From Dendrobium chrysotoxum (Eukaryota > Streptophyta > Magnoliopsida > Asparagales > Orchidaceae): DNA of 64,000 nt. Below are positions 33,501-44,535 of the stretch, in pieces (position 1 is the first letter of the stretch; every line of letters begins with the position of its first letter). Where the stretch lies: contig CM034306.1 of assembly GCA_019925795.1 (NCBI GenBank), positions 50,214,758 to 50,278,757 on the forward strand, given 5' to 3'. Below the pieces are notes generated by a model. It had not been told where the DNA came from and did no database searches. It worked only from the letters and a program-made list of their open reading frames with translations. The translations under genes were made by a program, and so were the position numbers.

Positions 33501-36500
33501 TTTAGTGGGGATGTGAGAGAAACTATGACTGTAACCAGAAATTCAACACCTGTACCACCTCCTTTATGTTCAATATGCCAGCACAAGGCACCTGTGTTCG
33601 GAAAACCTCCTAGGTGGTTCACTTACTCCGAACTCGAACTTGCTACTGGTGGTTTCTCACAGGCAAACTTCTTGGCAGAGGGTGGTTTTGGATCTGTTCA
33701 TAGAGGGGTGCTTCCTGATGGACAGGCGATTGCTGTGAAGCAACATAAACTGGCTAGTTCACAGGGTGATCATGAATTTGGCGCTGAGGTTGAAGTTCTA
33801 AGCTGTGCGCAGCACCGCAATGTTATTATGTTGATTGGGTTCTGTGTCGAGGATAGAAGAAGGTTGCTAGTTTACGAATATATTTGCAATGGGTCATTGG
33901 ACTTCCATCTCTATGGTAATTCCTTTATTGTGAATTGAAGAAAGAAGACTATCCAATTTTTTGTTTTGAAATAGATTGTTAAATTATTTCTTGTGGATTT
34001 CATTATTTTTTTGCTTTTTATCCAGCGTATCAACTTGATAAGTTAGGTAGAGAATGAGAAATGTACCTAGAAAATCTCAAGCCTTTCAAAATCATGTTAA
34101 TGATGCCTGGTAGATCCATTTATGGCTCATGCATCTTTAAAATATGGCATCCCAACTGAGAGCTGTAGCAGCATTTACAGGATATTAATTTTATTTGTAG
34201 GTCGTAACCGGGAACCACTAGAATGGTCCGCTAGACAAAAGATTGCAGTTGGCGCGGCACGTGGATTGAGGTATCTTCATGAAGAGTGCAGGGTGGGTTG
34301 CATAGTCCACCGAGACATGAGGCCAAACAACATCCTCATCACCCATGACTTTGAACCATTGGTATGGTCTTCTTTTTACAACTTGAAGGTTTTTAATTAA
34401 CATTATAATAGCCCCCATTCCACTTGCTGTTGTTGCATGAAAACTTTGCACTGAATTTTCCTTTTTTGTGCGCAAATGTTTCTCTTAACCATGGTATTGT
34501 ACTCTTGGAATCAATTTCCAATTACTTCCTTAATGGACCTTCCAATTTTGAATGAGGAGAATGGATGTTTCAGTTTCTATTTCAAATGTTTTTGCCATTC
34601 AAATCTTTGTGCTTAAATATTGTTCCCCTGAAGCAAAGTTTAAATTAAATTCAACCTTGATTAGTCATGAATCATGCCCTATAAATTACGTAGAGAAGTT
34701 CATGTTATTGTGTCTCTCTTCTTCTCAAGCTACCTTATGAACTCATTAGTAAACACTTTAGGCAGCTTATAGTCGAAATGATTTGTTCTCTAATATGTTT
34801 TTTAGTAAGTTATTTTTGAAAATTAATTGCCCATATAAGTAAATATATCTAAGGGGTTGTTTGGTTGGAAGTAAAGCGAGTGTAAAGTTAATGCAGGGAT
34901 TTTAACTTTTTAGGTGTTTGGTTTGACACGGAGTAAATTGAAATAAAATCCAATGTATTCTAAACTTCCCGCATTAGTTCATTTTTCGCATAAAGTAAAA
35001 CCATCCAAATCGAGTGAAAAAGGAATTCACGAGCGCGGGCGAGAGAAAGAAGTCCTTTTCAAGCCAACGTTTTTATCCTCTATTGTTGCAGGCACCATCG
35101 TGGTTTTTTTTCCATTGTCGTGAAACCCATCGTCATTTCTTCCTCCAACTTGAGAGCTCAGACCATATAGCTTTTTATCTTCTCTATTTCGTCGTGGCTG
35201 TTAGACTTTGTTGCTTCGCATGAGGTAGAGTTTTTCTCGAGTCGCTTCAACGACTCCTTGCTGCTGTTCGACTTTGCCCCTTAGATGATGTTTCCTTCCT
35301 GTTGGATCGGAAGTCACGAAAGCAACTATAGGAGCTCGCTTGCTATGAATGTAACTGTCTTTCTCCCTTTCATGCGCTTCTTTGGCCAAATCCCTTCAAT
35401 TCAAAAAATTTCAGGATTTTTAGGGATTTACGGTCCAAAGGGGAGACAGAGGATTTAATTTGCCATTGGGTTTAGCGGCTGCTTAAATCCCGTGCTTTTC
35501 TTCTTTTGTTTTTGATGAGTTAGTTTTTCAGGATATCCTTAGATTCTTAGGGTGGATTCCCTAGTTTAGGAGGAGGAAATCATAGTGGAGTATAAGACAT
35601 TGCAAAAATTGGTTTACCTCGAGTCATTCACCTTGCCATTTGAAACCGAAGCAGTCAACGCCATAGGAAACAATAAAAAGCCCGGTCTTTCTCCAACCTC
35701 CTTCATTGATTTTTTATTCTGCATACATCCAACCAAACAAAAAAAATAGTTCCACTGCATTTATTTTACAGACAATCAAACAGTCTCAAAATATTTAATT
35801 TACATTGCATTTCTTTTTCAGCAAATTAAACAGCCCCTAGGCTTTTTTTAATATGCAGTTTAGTTTGTAAATTTGCACGAGATTTGAAAATCCCATCAGA
35901 ATGACTGGTCAAATTATTAGTGTTGCTCCATTACATATAAGATAAATAATTTCATGCTCAGACTGTTAATTTTCCAGGTTGGTGATTTTGGTCTAGCTAG
36001 ATGGCAACCAAATGGAGATCTTGGTGTAGAAACCAGAGTAATTGGCACATTTGGGTAATCATCAAGTTGGAGTGAGTTGCATAAAAATAATAATAGTAGT
36101 AAATGTAACACCTCATCGTTGATTGCAGGTATCTTGCGCCAGAGTATGCTCAGAGCGGCCACATCACAGAGAAAGCAGATGTTTATTCATTTGGGGTGGT
36201 ATTAGTGGAGCTTGTGACTGGACGCAAAGCTGTGGACATCAACAGGCCAAAGGGCGAGCAATGCCTCACTGAATGGGTAGGTTGTACCGATCATCATTCC
36301 CAAAAAATGAAACAATTAGTTAACAGGATCCCCAGGCAAGGCTAACTCTTTGTAGAATTGAGGAAATTTGTGATTTAGTTGTGGCTAATTTATTTTTCTT
36401 CAAAACTCATTTCTCGGCTAATAATGAATGAATTATTAGGGACACTAGGATTTTATTCTTGGAATGAAATTTTTTTCTAATTGGCTAGCGCTTTCTTTAT

Positions 36501-39500
36501 TCAGGCTCGTCCACTTCTAGAGGAATATGCAATTGATGAGCTGATAGATCCATGCTTGGTTAATCGCTACTCTGAACATGAAGTGATTTGCATGTTGCAT
36601 GCAGCTTCATTGTGTATTCAGCGGGATCCTCAGGCTAGGCCTAAAATGTCTCAGGTAAAGTTTCTGTATGGTTTGGTAAACAAAAAAGTTTAAACCTAGA
36701 TATATTCAATATCGTTTTACTTTGGTAGAAGCTTTTGGAAATGTTTATGGATGAGAATATTCCGCATATGGTTTCATTCAAGATTGTGGATAAATTAACT
36801 TATTATCTATATATACTATTACATTCCTATCAATATATCTTGATACTATCTATGTATATAATATATATAAAGGTATAATAAAAGAGAAAAGCTGTCATTT
36901 GAAAAAAATTCAAAAATACAAGGAAAAAGCTTTATTTGAAAATGGGATTTTTTTTTCAAATCCTTTATTCTTTCAATGGCTTTTGTTTATTATTGTTAAA
37001 CATCATTTTTTCCCAATAAATTCAACAAAAAGAAAGAAAAGATCTGAAAAGATTATAATTATAATTTCTTCAAATGATCACGACGTTGTCTTTAAAATGA
37101 TTTTATAAGTTTCATATGACATCTTGTGTCGCCTATGTTCTTTACTCTTTTTTAAAATTATGTTCTCTTATTTTTGAGATTTAGAAATGTATAAAGGGAG
37201 GAAAAATATCTGCTATTGCCTTCATTTTTGGTAGCAACTGATGTTGGTCACCTTGGTCATCAGTCTTTTTTTCCTATTGTGTTCTGCTTCTGACATCTTC
37301 TATTCATTCTCTTCCAGTGCTCCCCTCTTCACCAAGTCTCCATAGTCCTAGGGGAGTTATGAAATTACTTGACATCTTAGAGAATTTCAAAGTCCTCTTT
37401 GGTAATGATAACAATGTTGCCCCTTGGTCCAAACCATTTCATGCTCCTAGCGAGCATGTTCCTTGAGCTTCACATGTCTCACTGGACTAGTTGGGTCAGT
37501 TGCCTCTGCATCATATACTTCATTGTCACTGACTAGCTGAATTACTAACTGCCAAGATAGTTGCTCAGCCATCAAAGAAAAAGAAGGCAGCCAAAGCCAA
37601 AACTACATTCAGAGGCAATGATAAGGGAATATGTTTGCCAAAAAATAATAATGCATCCATCCCGCTATCATTCACCCCTCATTTAAGGAGTGACATTGAG
37701 GGGGATGTCCATAAGATCTTCGTCCTGTAGCCAAAAAATGCTTTTAGGTCGTTGAGATCAAAGAAGCAGCCCGAGGGAGAACCATACTTTGATTTAGAGC
37801 CCCTTTTGAAGCCAACAAAGACGACATTATTTTCATAGCGAGGATAGCCAACTCCCCACTGTAAGATAACAAATTGCATATTATCACACTTTCTCTCTGA
37901 CAATATGAGGGAGTGACTAGTAGATTGGTAATGAAAATTTATTCTATAAACCCAAGAAATCCCATGATGAAAATACAAGTTGGCCTACTAGTTGATGCGT
38001 TGAAGGAAGAAAAGTGGAGTCGATGTAGAGATCCCTATTCTCCAATGCTAAGGTACCTAAGCTTTAGACAGGAACTCTTCTACCAACCAAAGGGGCTATT
38101 TAGGTGATGCTTTAGACTTAAGCATCAAATGATCAAATCGAACTTTCTTGAACTAGACTTTTTCTCTACTCTGCTCAAGCTCGACTTTAGTTATGTTTGC
38201 TCCTACCTTAGCTTAAAAGACTTAGCTTAACTATGTCAAATATAGAATAATTAATAAACATATAATAATTAAAAAGAAGTCATGAAGCATATGTTTGGGT
38301 TAAAAGATGATTGAACGGCCTTCAATCTTAATAATAGCTCCATCTAAATAAGCCCATGTACTTATCTACCATAAAATGCTCCTTGATGCTGTTTGGGTTA
38401 ATGTTAAATCTCAACTAGATGGGATTTCGATACACTTACCTAACCACCCTAAGGGGCTGTTTGGTAGCAGGATTTATGTCGGATTTGAGGCGGATTTGAG
38501 CAAAATCCAACCAAACGGCCTAAAATGCAAAACCAAATCTCACGGCAAATGAAAACCACCGTAGACGGAAAATTCCGCCTTTTCGTGTTAAATCCCGGAT
38601 TTTTGAAATCCTGTTTTTTGTCGGATTTCAGAAATCCATTGGCTCGTTCGCTCGTTAAATCCGCTCTGTAGCCAAACAGCCACATGTGATTTAATAGGAT
38701 TTATCATGAATGTTACCAAAAAGTTTTCAGGATTTAGGCCCCTCAGGATTTCCAAAATCCAGATTTAGAGGATTTACGAAATCCTACTTAAATCAAATTC
38801 TGGGTGCTACCAAATAGGCCCTAAGGATTCCTAGGTTTGCCGCGAAGTCCAAATCACCAATATTTAGCTTTAATGCCCTTAATCTTTCAATCCTTAGCTC
38901 CTAAAAATGTAGAAATGCCTCCATGTCCCTGTTGAATGCACCTCTAAAACATTTAAAAAAAAAAAAACACGTCTTCAAAACTCATAAAATGCCCTCGAAA
39001 TTAAAAAAAAAAAAGAAGAAAAGTTTATAAAAATCTGAAAATAAAAAAATATTAATCACTTTGTGCTTAAAGTAAATTTCATCTCCCGCCCTTTCTAAGT
39101 AAGGACGACAAATTCAAATTTAACTCAAGCTCATAAAAAATTCAGTGTAATGAAAAATATTTTCAAATCTATAGAATATTAGACACAATTGTATTATGAT
39201 TATGACCAAAATTCCTATTTTTTGGCATGCATTCGAGCTTTTAGTTTTGCTTGAGATATTCAATTAGTCATGAAACCTCTGTCAACTTGAACCATTTGAA
39301 ATTGACACTCAATCAGCTTCTACCTCCGCTTAATCCAGCCCCCTTGAAAAAGAAACTCTTGATTGATGACAAAGATTTTAGAGTTAGGCTTCATTTGGAA
39401 CGGCTTTTTTACTGTTTCTTAAAGCAACTTTTTAATACAAAATTAAAATATTTATACGAAGAAGCTGTTTTAAGAAGCAATAAGAAAGCCATCTGAAACG

Positions 39501-40075
39501 AAGCCATTCATTAATTAAAAATTTCATGATCACTGACCCGCCCAGCATGATGGCACCGTGGGATTGGCATTCAGTTTTATCATCAAATCTTCAAATCTCA
39601 CTCTCTTAGTAGTGGATGATCTCTTCACTTCACTTGCATCAAAAGAGCTGTTGTAATGACCAATCTATGAGAACTTTTGCTGCTAGTTTTAATCACAAGT
39701 GCTCTTCCTCATACGAGAGGTTGGTTGCCCCTCGAATTAGAAGAAATCAGCAGCGCCCATTAATTGTTTGGGACGGCTTTCTTACTGCTTCTAAAAGCTG
39801 GCACCTTTTTTCCTGCTTTTCAATTCTCGAACATTGAATGTTTTACATGATTGTTATAGGTTCTGCGCATTCTGGAAGGAGATTTGGTGATGGAAGCCAG
39901 CTTCATGTCGTTCCCAGGCAGTGATGTTGGTAGCAGGAGCGGAAGATTGTGGTCCGAGCAGCAACAAGTCGGTCAAAAACAATATCATGCTCGTTCAAGC
40001 AGCTTCGGTGGAGAGCAATCTTATGATCTGCTAAGAACTGATTGGGGAGAGAAGCCGACTTTTCTTAGGAGGTAA
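30594..40075 (+). CDS. Receptor-like cytoplasmic kinase with N-terminal USP/adenine-nucleotide hydrolase-like domain
   Basis: Coding exons read as 30594-30780, 32420-32574, 32655-32749, 32879-33915, 34201-34361, 35978-36054, 36129-36276, 36505-36654 and 39860-40075. All introns are GT-AG and phases join exactly: 2226 nt, 741 residues. Residues about 21-150 form the USP-like fold (EKVVVAVKASKEISKNALVW, later KVKVVSGSPSGVVAAESKRA and WVVLDKQLKHE). A Ser-rich linker, the CSICQHKAPVFGKPPRWFTY signature (about 376-395) and a kinase domain follow: glycine loop AEGGFGSV (413-420), K433, HRD 528-530 with N535, DFG 548-550, APE 574-576. No signal peptide or membrane segment, so cytosolic or membrane-associated is inferred. 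Close plant relatives are often named 'inactive protein kinase SELMODRAFT_444075-like', but every catalytic residue is present here. The substrate is unknown. Introns 1, 5 and 8 contain transposons. Confidence 0.92.
31146..32111. mobile_element. PIF/Harbinger-like element in intron 1 of the kinase gene
   Basis: Inverted ends GGGGCTGTTTAGATGCAGG and AATCTAAACAGCCCT, flanked by TTA on both sides (31143-31145 and 32112-32114). Subterminal words 'caggattt' and 'aaatcct' repeat in both arms. 966 bp without a transposase frame. Confidence 0.8.
34853..35837. mobile_element. PIF/Harbinger-like element in intron 5 of the kinase gene
   Basis: GGGGTTGTTTGGTTGGAAG to AAATTAAACAGCCCC with TAA before and TAG after. 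The centre (35030-35400) is more GC-rich and has no convincing frame. Confidence 0.65.
36655..38452. other. Intron 8, left part, with unrecognised gene-like debris
   Basis: AT-rich to about 37200. From 37310 to 38100 the composition changes and short frames appear (for example MKLLDILENFKVLFGNDN near 37360, then KKKKAAKAKTTFRGNDKGIC near 37580, plus strand), broken by stops. I do not recognise the protein; a retroelement or captured gene fragment is possible. Confidence 0.3.
38453..38821. mobile_element. PIF/Harbinger-like MITE in intron 8
   Basis: GGGGCTGTTTGGTAGCAGG to GCTACCAAATAGGCCC with TAA on both sides (38450-38452 and 38822-38824). 369 bp; a short sibling of the intron-1 element. 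Confidence 0.82.
38825..39386. other. Intron 8, middle part, nothing recognised
   Basis: A-rich sequence with A-runs near 38950 and 39003. No feature supported. Confidence 0.5.
39387..39505. mobile_element. Tourist-like MITE, family B, in intron 8
   Basis: GGCTTCATTTGGAACGGC to 'gccatctgaaacgaagcc', TTA to the left. The right flank ATT is mutated. Confidence 0.78.
39761..39802. mobile_element. Family-B MITE fragment in intron 8
   Basis: 'attgtttgggacggctttct' followed by 'tactgcttctaaaagctg', then the match stops. A left-arm fragment ending 57 bp before the last exon. Confidence 0.5.
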
Positions 40076-40263
40076 ATCATTCCAGATCTGCTTGTTGCTG
40101 TTATTCTGAGATCATCTTTTGTACCTATTTGTATAGTGCTTTGCAAGAGGAGTTTCGTTTCTCACATTCTGCAAATTATTTACATTTCATTCTCGGAAGT
40201 TCTTTAGATTTTTTTGTTTGTTTCGTTAGTTCTTATGGCTTATTTGGTTGGGATTGAAGTAAA

Positions 40264-40522
40264 TAAAGGTTTTGTTTGTGATAGTTTTTTTATTGCTTTC
40301 TAAAATAATTTTTTAGTATAAAAATTTTCTAAATTAGAAAATTTTATACTAAGGTTTCGTTTGGGACTGCTTTTTTACTACTTGTTAAAGTAGTTTTTTT
40401 AGTAAAAAAATTAATTTTTGTATTAGAAAATGACTTCAACAAGCGGTAAGAAAACCATCTCAAATGAAGTCTAAAAAGCTACTTTAGAAAGCAGTAAGAA
40501 AGTTGCCTCAAATGAAGCTTAA
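40264..40522. mobile_element. Family-B MITE interrupted by another family-B MITE
   Basis: The outer element runs from 'aggttttgtttgtgatag' to 'gttgcctcaaatgaagct' with TAA at the left and TTAAA at the right. The inner copy occupies 40353-40471. It lies about 190 bp past the kinase stop codon, possibly in or just beyond its 3' UTR. Confidence 0.8.
40353..40471. mobile_element. Tourist-like MITE, family B, nested
   Basis: GGTTTCGTTTGGGACTGC to 'accatctcaaatgaagtc', flanked by TAA (40350-40352 and 40472-40474). Inserted in the centre of an older copy of its own family. Confidence 0.85.
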
Positions 40523-40635
40523 ATTAGGTGGTGATAGGTTTAAGCTCAAAAAAAAAAAAAAAATTGAGGATATTCTTATCAAACTTTTTATTAGCATGTT
40601 TCACAATTGTTGGAGTTATTACAAGATGAGCAGCA

Positions 40636-40866
40636 TAAAATTTGATTGATTTTTATATATTGTATTGACCTTATCAATTGGTGGAGAAATTATTTTATAC
40701 GGCAAATGAGAATGCGTCACGTCATTTTTTGTGCTGTGTATCGCTCGGTACCGGGTGACATGGTGCGTTTTTATTCGTCTTTGGATGCTGTTCGGTGATC
40801 GCACAGAATAATTTCTACGCCAATTTATAAGGCCAGTACAATATATAAAAATCAATTCAAATTAAA
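40636..40866. repeat. Long inverted repeat (about 60-bp arms) holding a family-C MITE
   Basis: The left arm 'ttgattgatttttatatatt' through 'ggtggagaaattatttt' is matched in inverse by the right arm 'agaataatttctacgcc' through 'aatatataaaaatcaattca'. The core 40690-40815 has the family-C words 'gcgtcacgtcat' and 'cgcacagaataatttct'. Either an extended foldback element or a MITE inserted in a palindrome. Confidence 0.65.
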
Positions 40867-41160
40867 TTCATCTCGACGAATTTCAGATTTATTTTAATTT
40901 AAATTTATTTAATTAAGAAAATTAAGGTTTAATTTTTTTAAAGGCAAGCTTATGAAAAGATTATGATTAATTATTGCAAAAAAAAATTACTTATTTTAGT
41001 TTAAATTTATATAATTATTATGAGAGATGTCTTATGCATTTAGGCTAAGCTTAACCCTAATTGAGGTAATTATGGTCTGACATTATTTGATAGAGAAGCT
41101 TTAAATGATCTATTTTATTGGGCATAGAGGCTTAAGCTGGCTGAAATCTTACCTGGCTTT
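40867..41160. other. AT-rich intergenic sequence, nothing recognised
   Basis: No feature could be supported. Confidence 0.5.
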
Positions 41161-41168
41161 GGGGTAAA

Positions 41169-41657
41169 TAGGGGTGTAAATGAGTTGAGTCGAGTATCTT
41201 TTTAATTGAGCTAAGATTATTTAGCTATTATTAAGCTCGAGTTCGACTCAAGCTCGTTTATTAAGTTCGAGTTTCGACTCATCAAAAAAATTCATAGGCT
41301 CGAGCTTGTTTAGAAATCTCGACCTTGACTCGATTGTTAAGCTCGATTTTTTTAGTCTCGAATTAAAATAATCAAATTTCTTTAGAATTTTTATATTGTA
41401 ATTTAAATTAATTTAAAATTATTAAAGTATATTTTATAATGTTAATTTAAAATAATTATTAAATATATTTTAATTTAATTGAGCAGCTCAACGAGCTTTT
41501 GGGCTGAGTCAGGCTTGAGCTCGAGCTCAAGCTCATTTAATATACGAGCTCGACTATAGTCTGGAGCTCGAACTCATGGCTTGATATGACTCGTGAGCTC
41601 GTTAACTAGTTGAGCTCGAGACTGCTCGTGAGCTGGCTCGGCTCACTTACACCCCTA
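41169..41657. mobile_element. hAT-type MITE with GAGCTC-rich arms
   Basis: TAGGGGTGTAAATGAG to CTCACTTACACCCCTA. The 8-bp flanks GGGGTAAA and TGGATAAT match at only 5 of 8, so the copy is old. The interior is AT-rich with GAGCTCGA words in both arms. Confidence 0.72.
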
Positions 41658-41693
41658 TGGATAATAGGTAGCGGTGAAGCATGCAGTATATTT

Positions 41694-41905
41694 TTAGGCT
41701 TTGTTTAGGATAACAATTTTCTTATTGGTTTTCAAATTAGTATTTTAGCACACATACTTTTTTAAAACAGAGAAAAAATAATAATCAAAATTTATTCCAA
41801 TAAGGTCTGATTTTACGGATTGTTTTTTTATTACTTTTTAAAGCAATTTTTTAATACAATAAATTTTTAGTTCAAGAAAATTTTATAAAAAAACTATCAA
41901 TCATC
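41694..41905. mobile_element. Family-B MITE remnants
   Basis: 'taggctttgtttaggataac' near 41695 and a second left-arm-like block from 41809 ('tctgattttacggattgttt', 'ttactttttaaagcaat'). Both are eroded. Confidence 0.4.
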
Positions 41906-42570
41906 GTATGTATTAGCGTAGAGGGGATTTTTTTTAATATATATATTTTAATCAAATTTTAATTACTCAAAGATGTGATTACCTAATACTATATCCATAT
42001 TTATCAAGAAGATCTTGAGCAGGTAAAATTTTAGTTCAATTCGAATGCTAGATAATTGATCTAATAAGAGACCAATCGGCATATTGATTAGACATTTCTC
42101 TAGAGTCAACCTAATCATTATGGACGTCTTCATGTCCTTCTAAACTCTAAAACTCAAAAGTATATTCTAAACATTAATTTTTTTTAAAATATTTACAGTT
42201 TATGCCACTAGCCATGATAGGTACCAGACAAATAACAATAATTTCTAATCTAAGCTTGATCAAAAATATAATGGAGTGTTTAGAAGTTTATTTTGTTAAG
42301 CTTTTTTTTTTTAATCTTTCAGCTTCATCTGATAGTGTTTTATATGTTTGGATCTCTTGTAATTGTATTAAGCTGATTATATAACAGCTCTTTACACTTA
42401 CAACCTAAAGAATATCCTAAATAAAATTTAGGGGCCATAAGGGATGATTAAGAAGGTTAAATATTCAATAGTTTATAGTTTTTTTATAAATTAAAATAAT
42501 ATATAAGGACTAATAGAACCCCTCAATTTTATTTTTAAAATATTCTTGATAATATAAATTTATTTGTGCA
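41906..42570. other. AT-rich intergenic sequence, nothing recognised
   Basis: No feature could be supported. Confidence 0.5.
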
Positions 42571-43160
42571 TGATACGCCTACAATCAATCCGCTTGATCG
42601 ATATAAATCTCATTTAATTGGAAATTTCTGGAATTAATTCAGGATTATTCAAACTCTGATTTCAACAAAATTATAGTTGAAATAAACATCTCAACAAAAG
42701 AAAAATCCAAATACATCAAAAGTAGTCCGATCGAGCCTAACGAGCTCAAATCAAAGGTTGAAGCATAATTTGAAACTTTAGACATTAATTGAATGCTCAA
42801 AAGATCTTCATATTTGGCATGCTTATAGTTGAATCAAGTGGCTTGATAAGACGAATCCAACGAGCCTATGATCACTTAATTAAGATTTCCTTAATTAAGA
42901 AAATGCTTCATGATCAAGACAATTAATATGGACCGTACGATGGAATGCTTTATATTCAGGCTCAACCTATCAAAGTGGTCATCCGATATAAACAGGATCT
43001 TATTCTATGCAAATGGAGAGGTCCAAGAGCTAGAAGACTTAAAGAGGTCTCTGACATTTTCTGGCTATCACTGCTAACAACCATCAACTATCATCACAGA
43101 TGATCATTGTCTGCAATCTCCACCCCCATCTTCAAACTCTTATCAGGATTTAACCTTATT
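42571..43160 (+). repeat. LTR family A, degenerate copy
   Basis: Starts TGATACGCCTACAATC, like TGATACATCCTC of the solo LTR and TGATACGTCACA at 57864. Further on, 'gagcctaacgagctcaaat', 'ttggcatgcttatagttgaa' and 'gacgaatccaacgagcc' are collinear with 58037-58172. The TATA position is mutated and the right end is not clear. Confidence 0.7.
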
Positions 43161-43749
43161 ATAGGTATTAACTGTCTGCCTATGGATAACTTTTTTCTGT
43201 AATCTCTACAGGAGAAATCATATATTTGTTCTTAAATAATCATTTCCTCTTCAACTGTCTAGGATGATTCTTATATCTCCTATTATATAGTGGATTTTTC
43301 AATTGAGTCAAGCCCCATGATTTTTTCCGTTTCTGGGGTTTCCAAGTAAAAATATTTCAGATTTCTTGCAAATTTATTTGTGCATTGTGAGGGCTAAATT
43401 TTGCCAAAAACTAAGAATTACATCTTCTATTCTACCGTCATAAATTTTCTAGCACGTAATCGTACATAAAATACTCAATTATAAAAAAAAATTAAAGAAA
43501 GATAATGAAATTTAAAATCAAATAAAATTAGGATTATTTTTTAAATAAAATTAAGAAAATATTATCCTCAACAGATCATGTATTTAATGTTCATATTTTT
43601 TTGGTAAAAATATTTATATTAGAAGCCAGTAAAGAGGATAACTCAGTTCATAAAAGTCCTCAACGAGATACTTATCAATAAATAAGTAAATAGCCTTAGC
43701 CGTGAAATTATATAAATCATTAACCGCAGCAGATCTACCCTCTTAGAAT
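43161..43749. other. AT-rich intergenic sequence, nothing recognised
   Basis: Possibly the tail of the LTR-A copy; no end could be identified. Confidence 0.4.
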
Positions 43750-43754
43750 CATGG

Positions 43755-44320
43755 GACGAGAACTCATCTAAGTCTATTAGTTGAGAGTATGTGTGTAAGT
43801 GAGTCGAGCCAGCTCAAACTCGACTCGTTAACATGCTCGTAAGTTGAGCTTATCGAGTTTCGAGTTCGAGCTCGAGCTTGTAATCGAGCTGTTTTACTAA
43901 ATGAGCTCGAGTTTGAGCTAGTTCCGACTCAACTCGTTAGCTCGTCCAGCTACTCAATTTTAAAATATATATTAAAAAAAATTTAATATACCCCTTATTT
44001 TATGAATTTTCTAAGATAACAAATATTTGAGCTTCATAAACGAGTGGAGTTCGAGCTTTTTAAAAAAGCTCGAGTAATCGAGCTGAGCTCGAGCCTGATT
44101 TTTATACAGCGAGTAGAATTCGAGCTCCTTAAACGAGCTCGAGTCAAGATCGAGCTCAAGTTCTAGCTCAATATAACGAGCTCAGCTCGATAATGACACT
44201 ACACGACTCGTTTATACCCTTAGATGAGAGATTTGTCTATCAATTAAGAGATATTAATTTCAAATTTTATCTATATCATATCTGTATTATTTAATTAGCC
44301 TAAATATAAATATGAAAAAG
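43755..44320 (+). mobile_element. SINE-1 remnant split by a hAT MITE
   Basis: The left part 'gagaactcatctaagtctat' plus TAGTTGAGAG matches the SINE 5' region. After the hAT insertion the SINE resumes with an eroded B box ('atttcaaatttta'), 'tatcatatctgtattattta' and 'attagcctaaa', as in the 3' half of SINE-1. Confidence 0.5.
43788..44222. mobile_element. hAT-type MITE with GAGCTC-rich arms
   Basis: TATGTGTGTAAGTGAGTCGAG to CGTTTATACCCTTA. Flanks GTTGAGAG (43780-43787) and GATGAGAG (44223-44230) match at 7 of 8. Confidence 0.82.
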
Positions 44321-44535
44321 AAAAACTGCCAGAATTCTTGGATAATGTCCCATCAAGTCATCCAAAAAAGCTGACACTTACCAGCCTGGAATCTATCCAC
44401 CATTAAATAGCTGGACAAATACAAACAAAGATAAACAAAATAGAAGACAAGCTGACAAGTTATAGACAGGCTATTCATGATTAGTACTGGATATTGACGG
44501 ATCTCTCTTTGATCTGTTGGCTGATTGAGGCTTCA

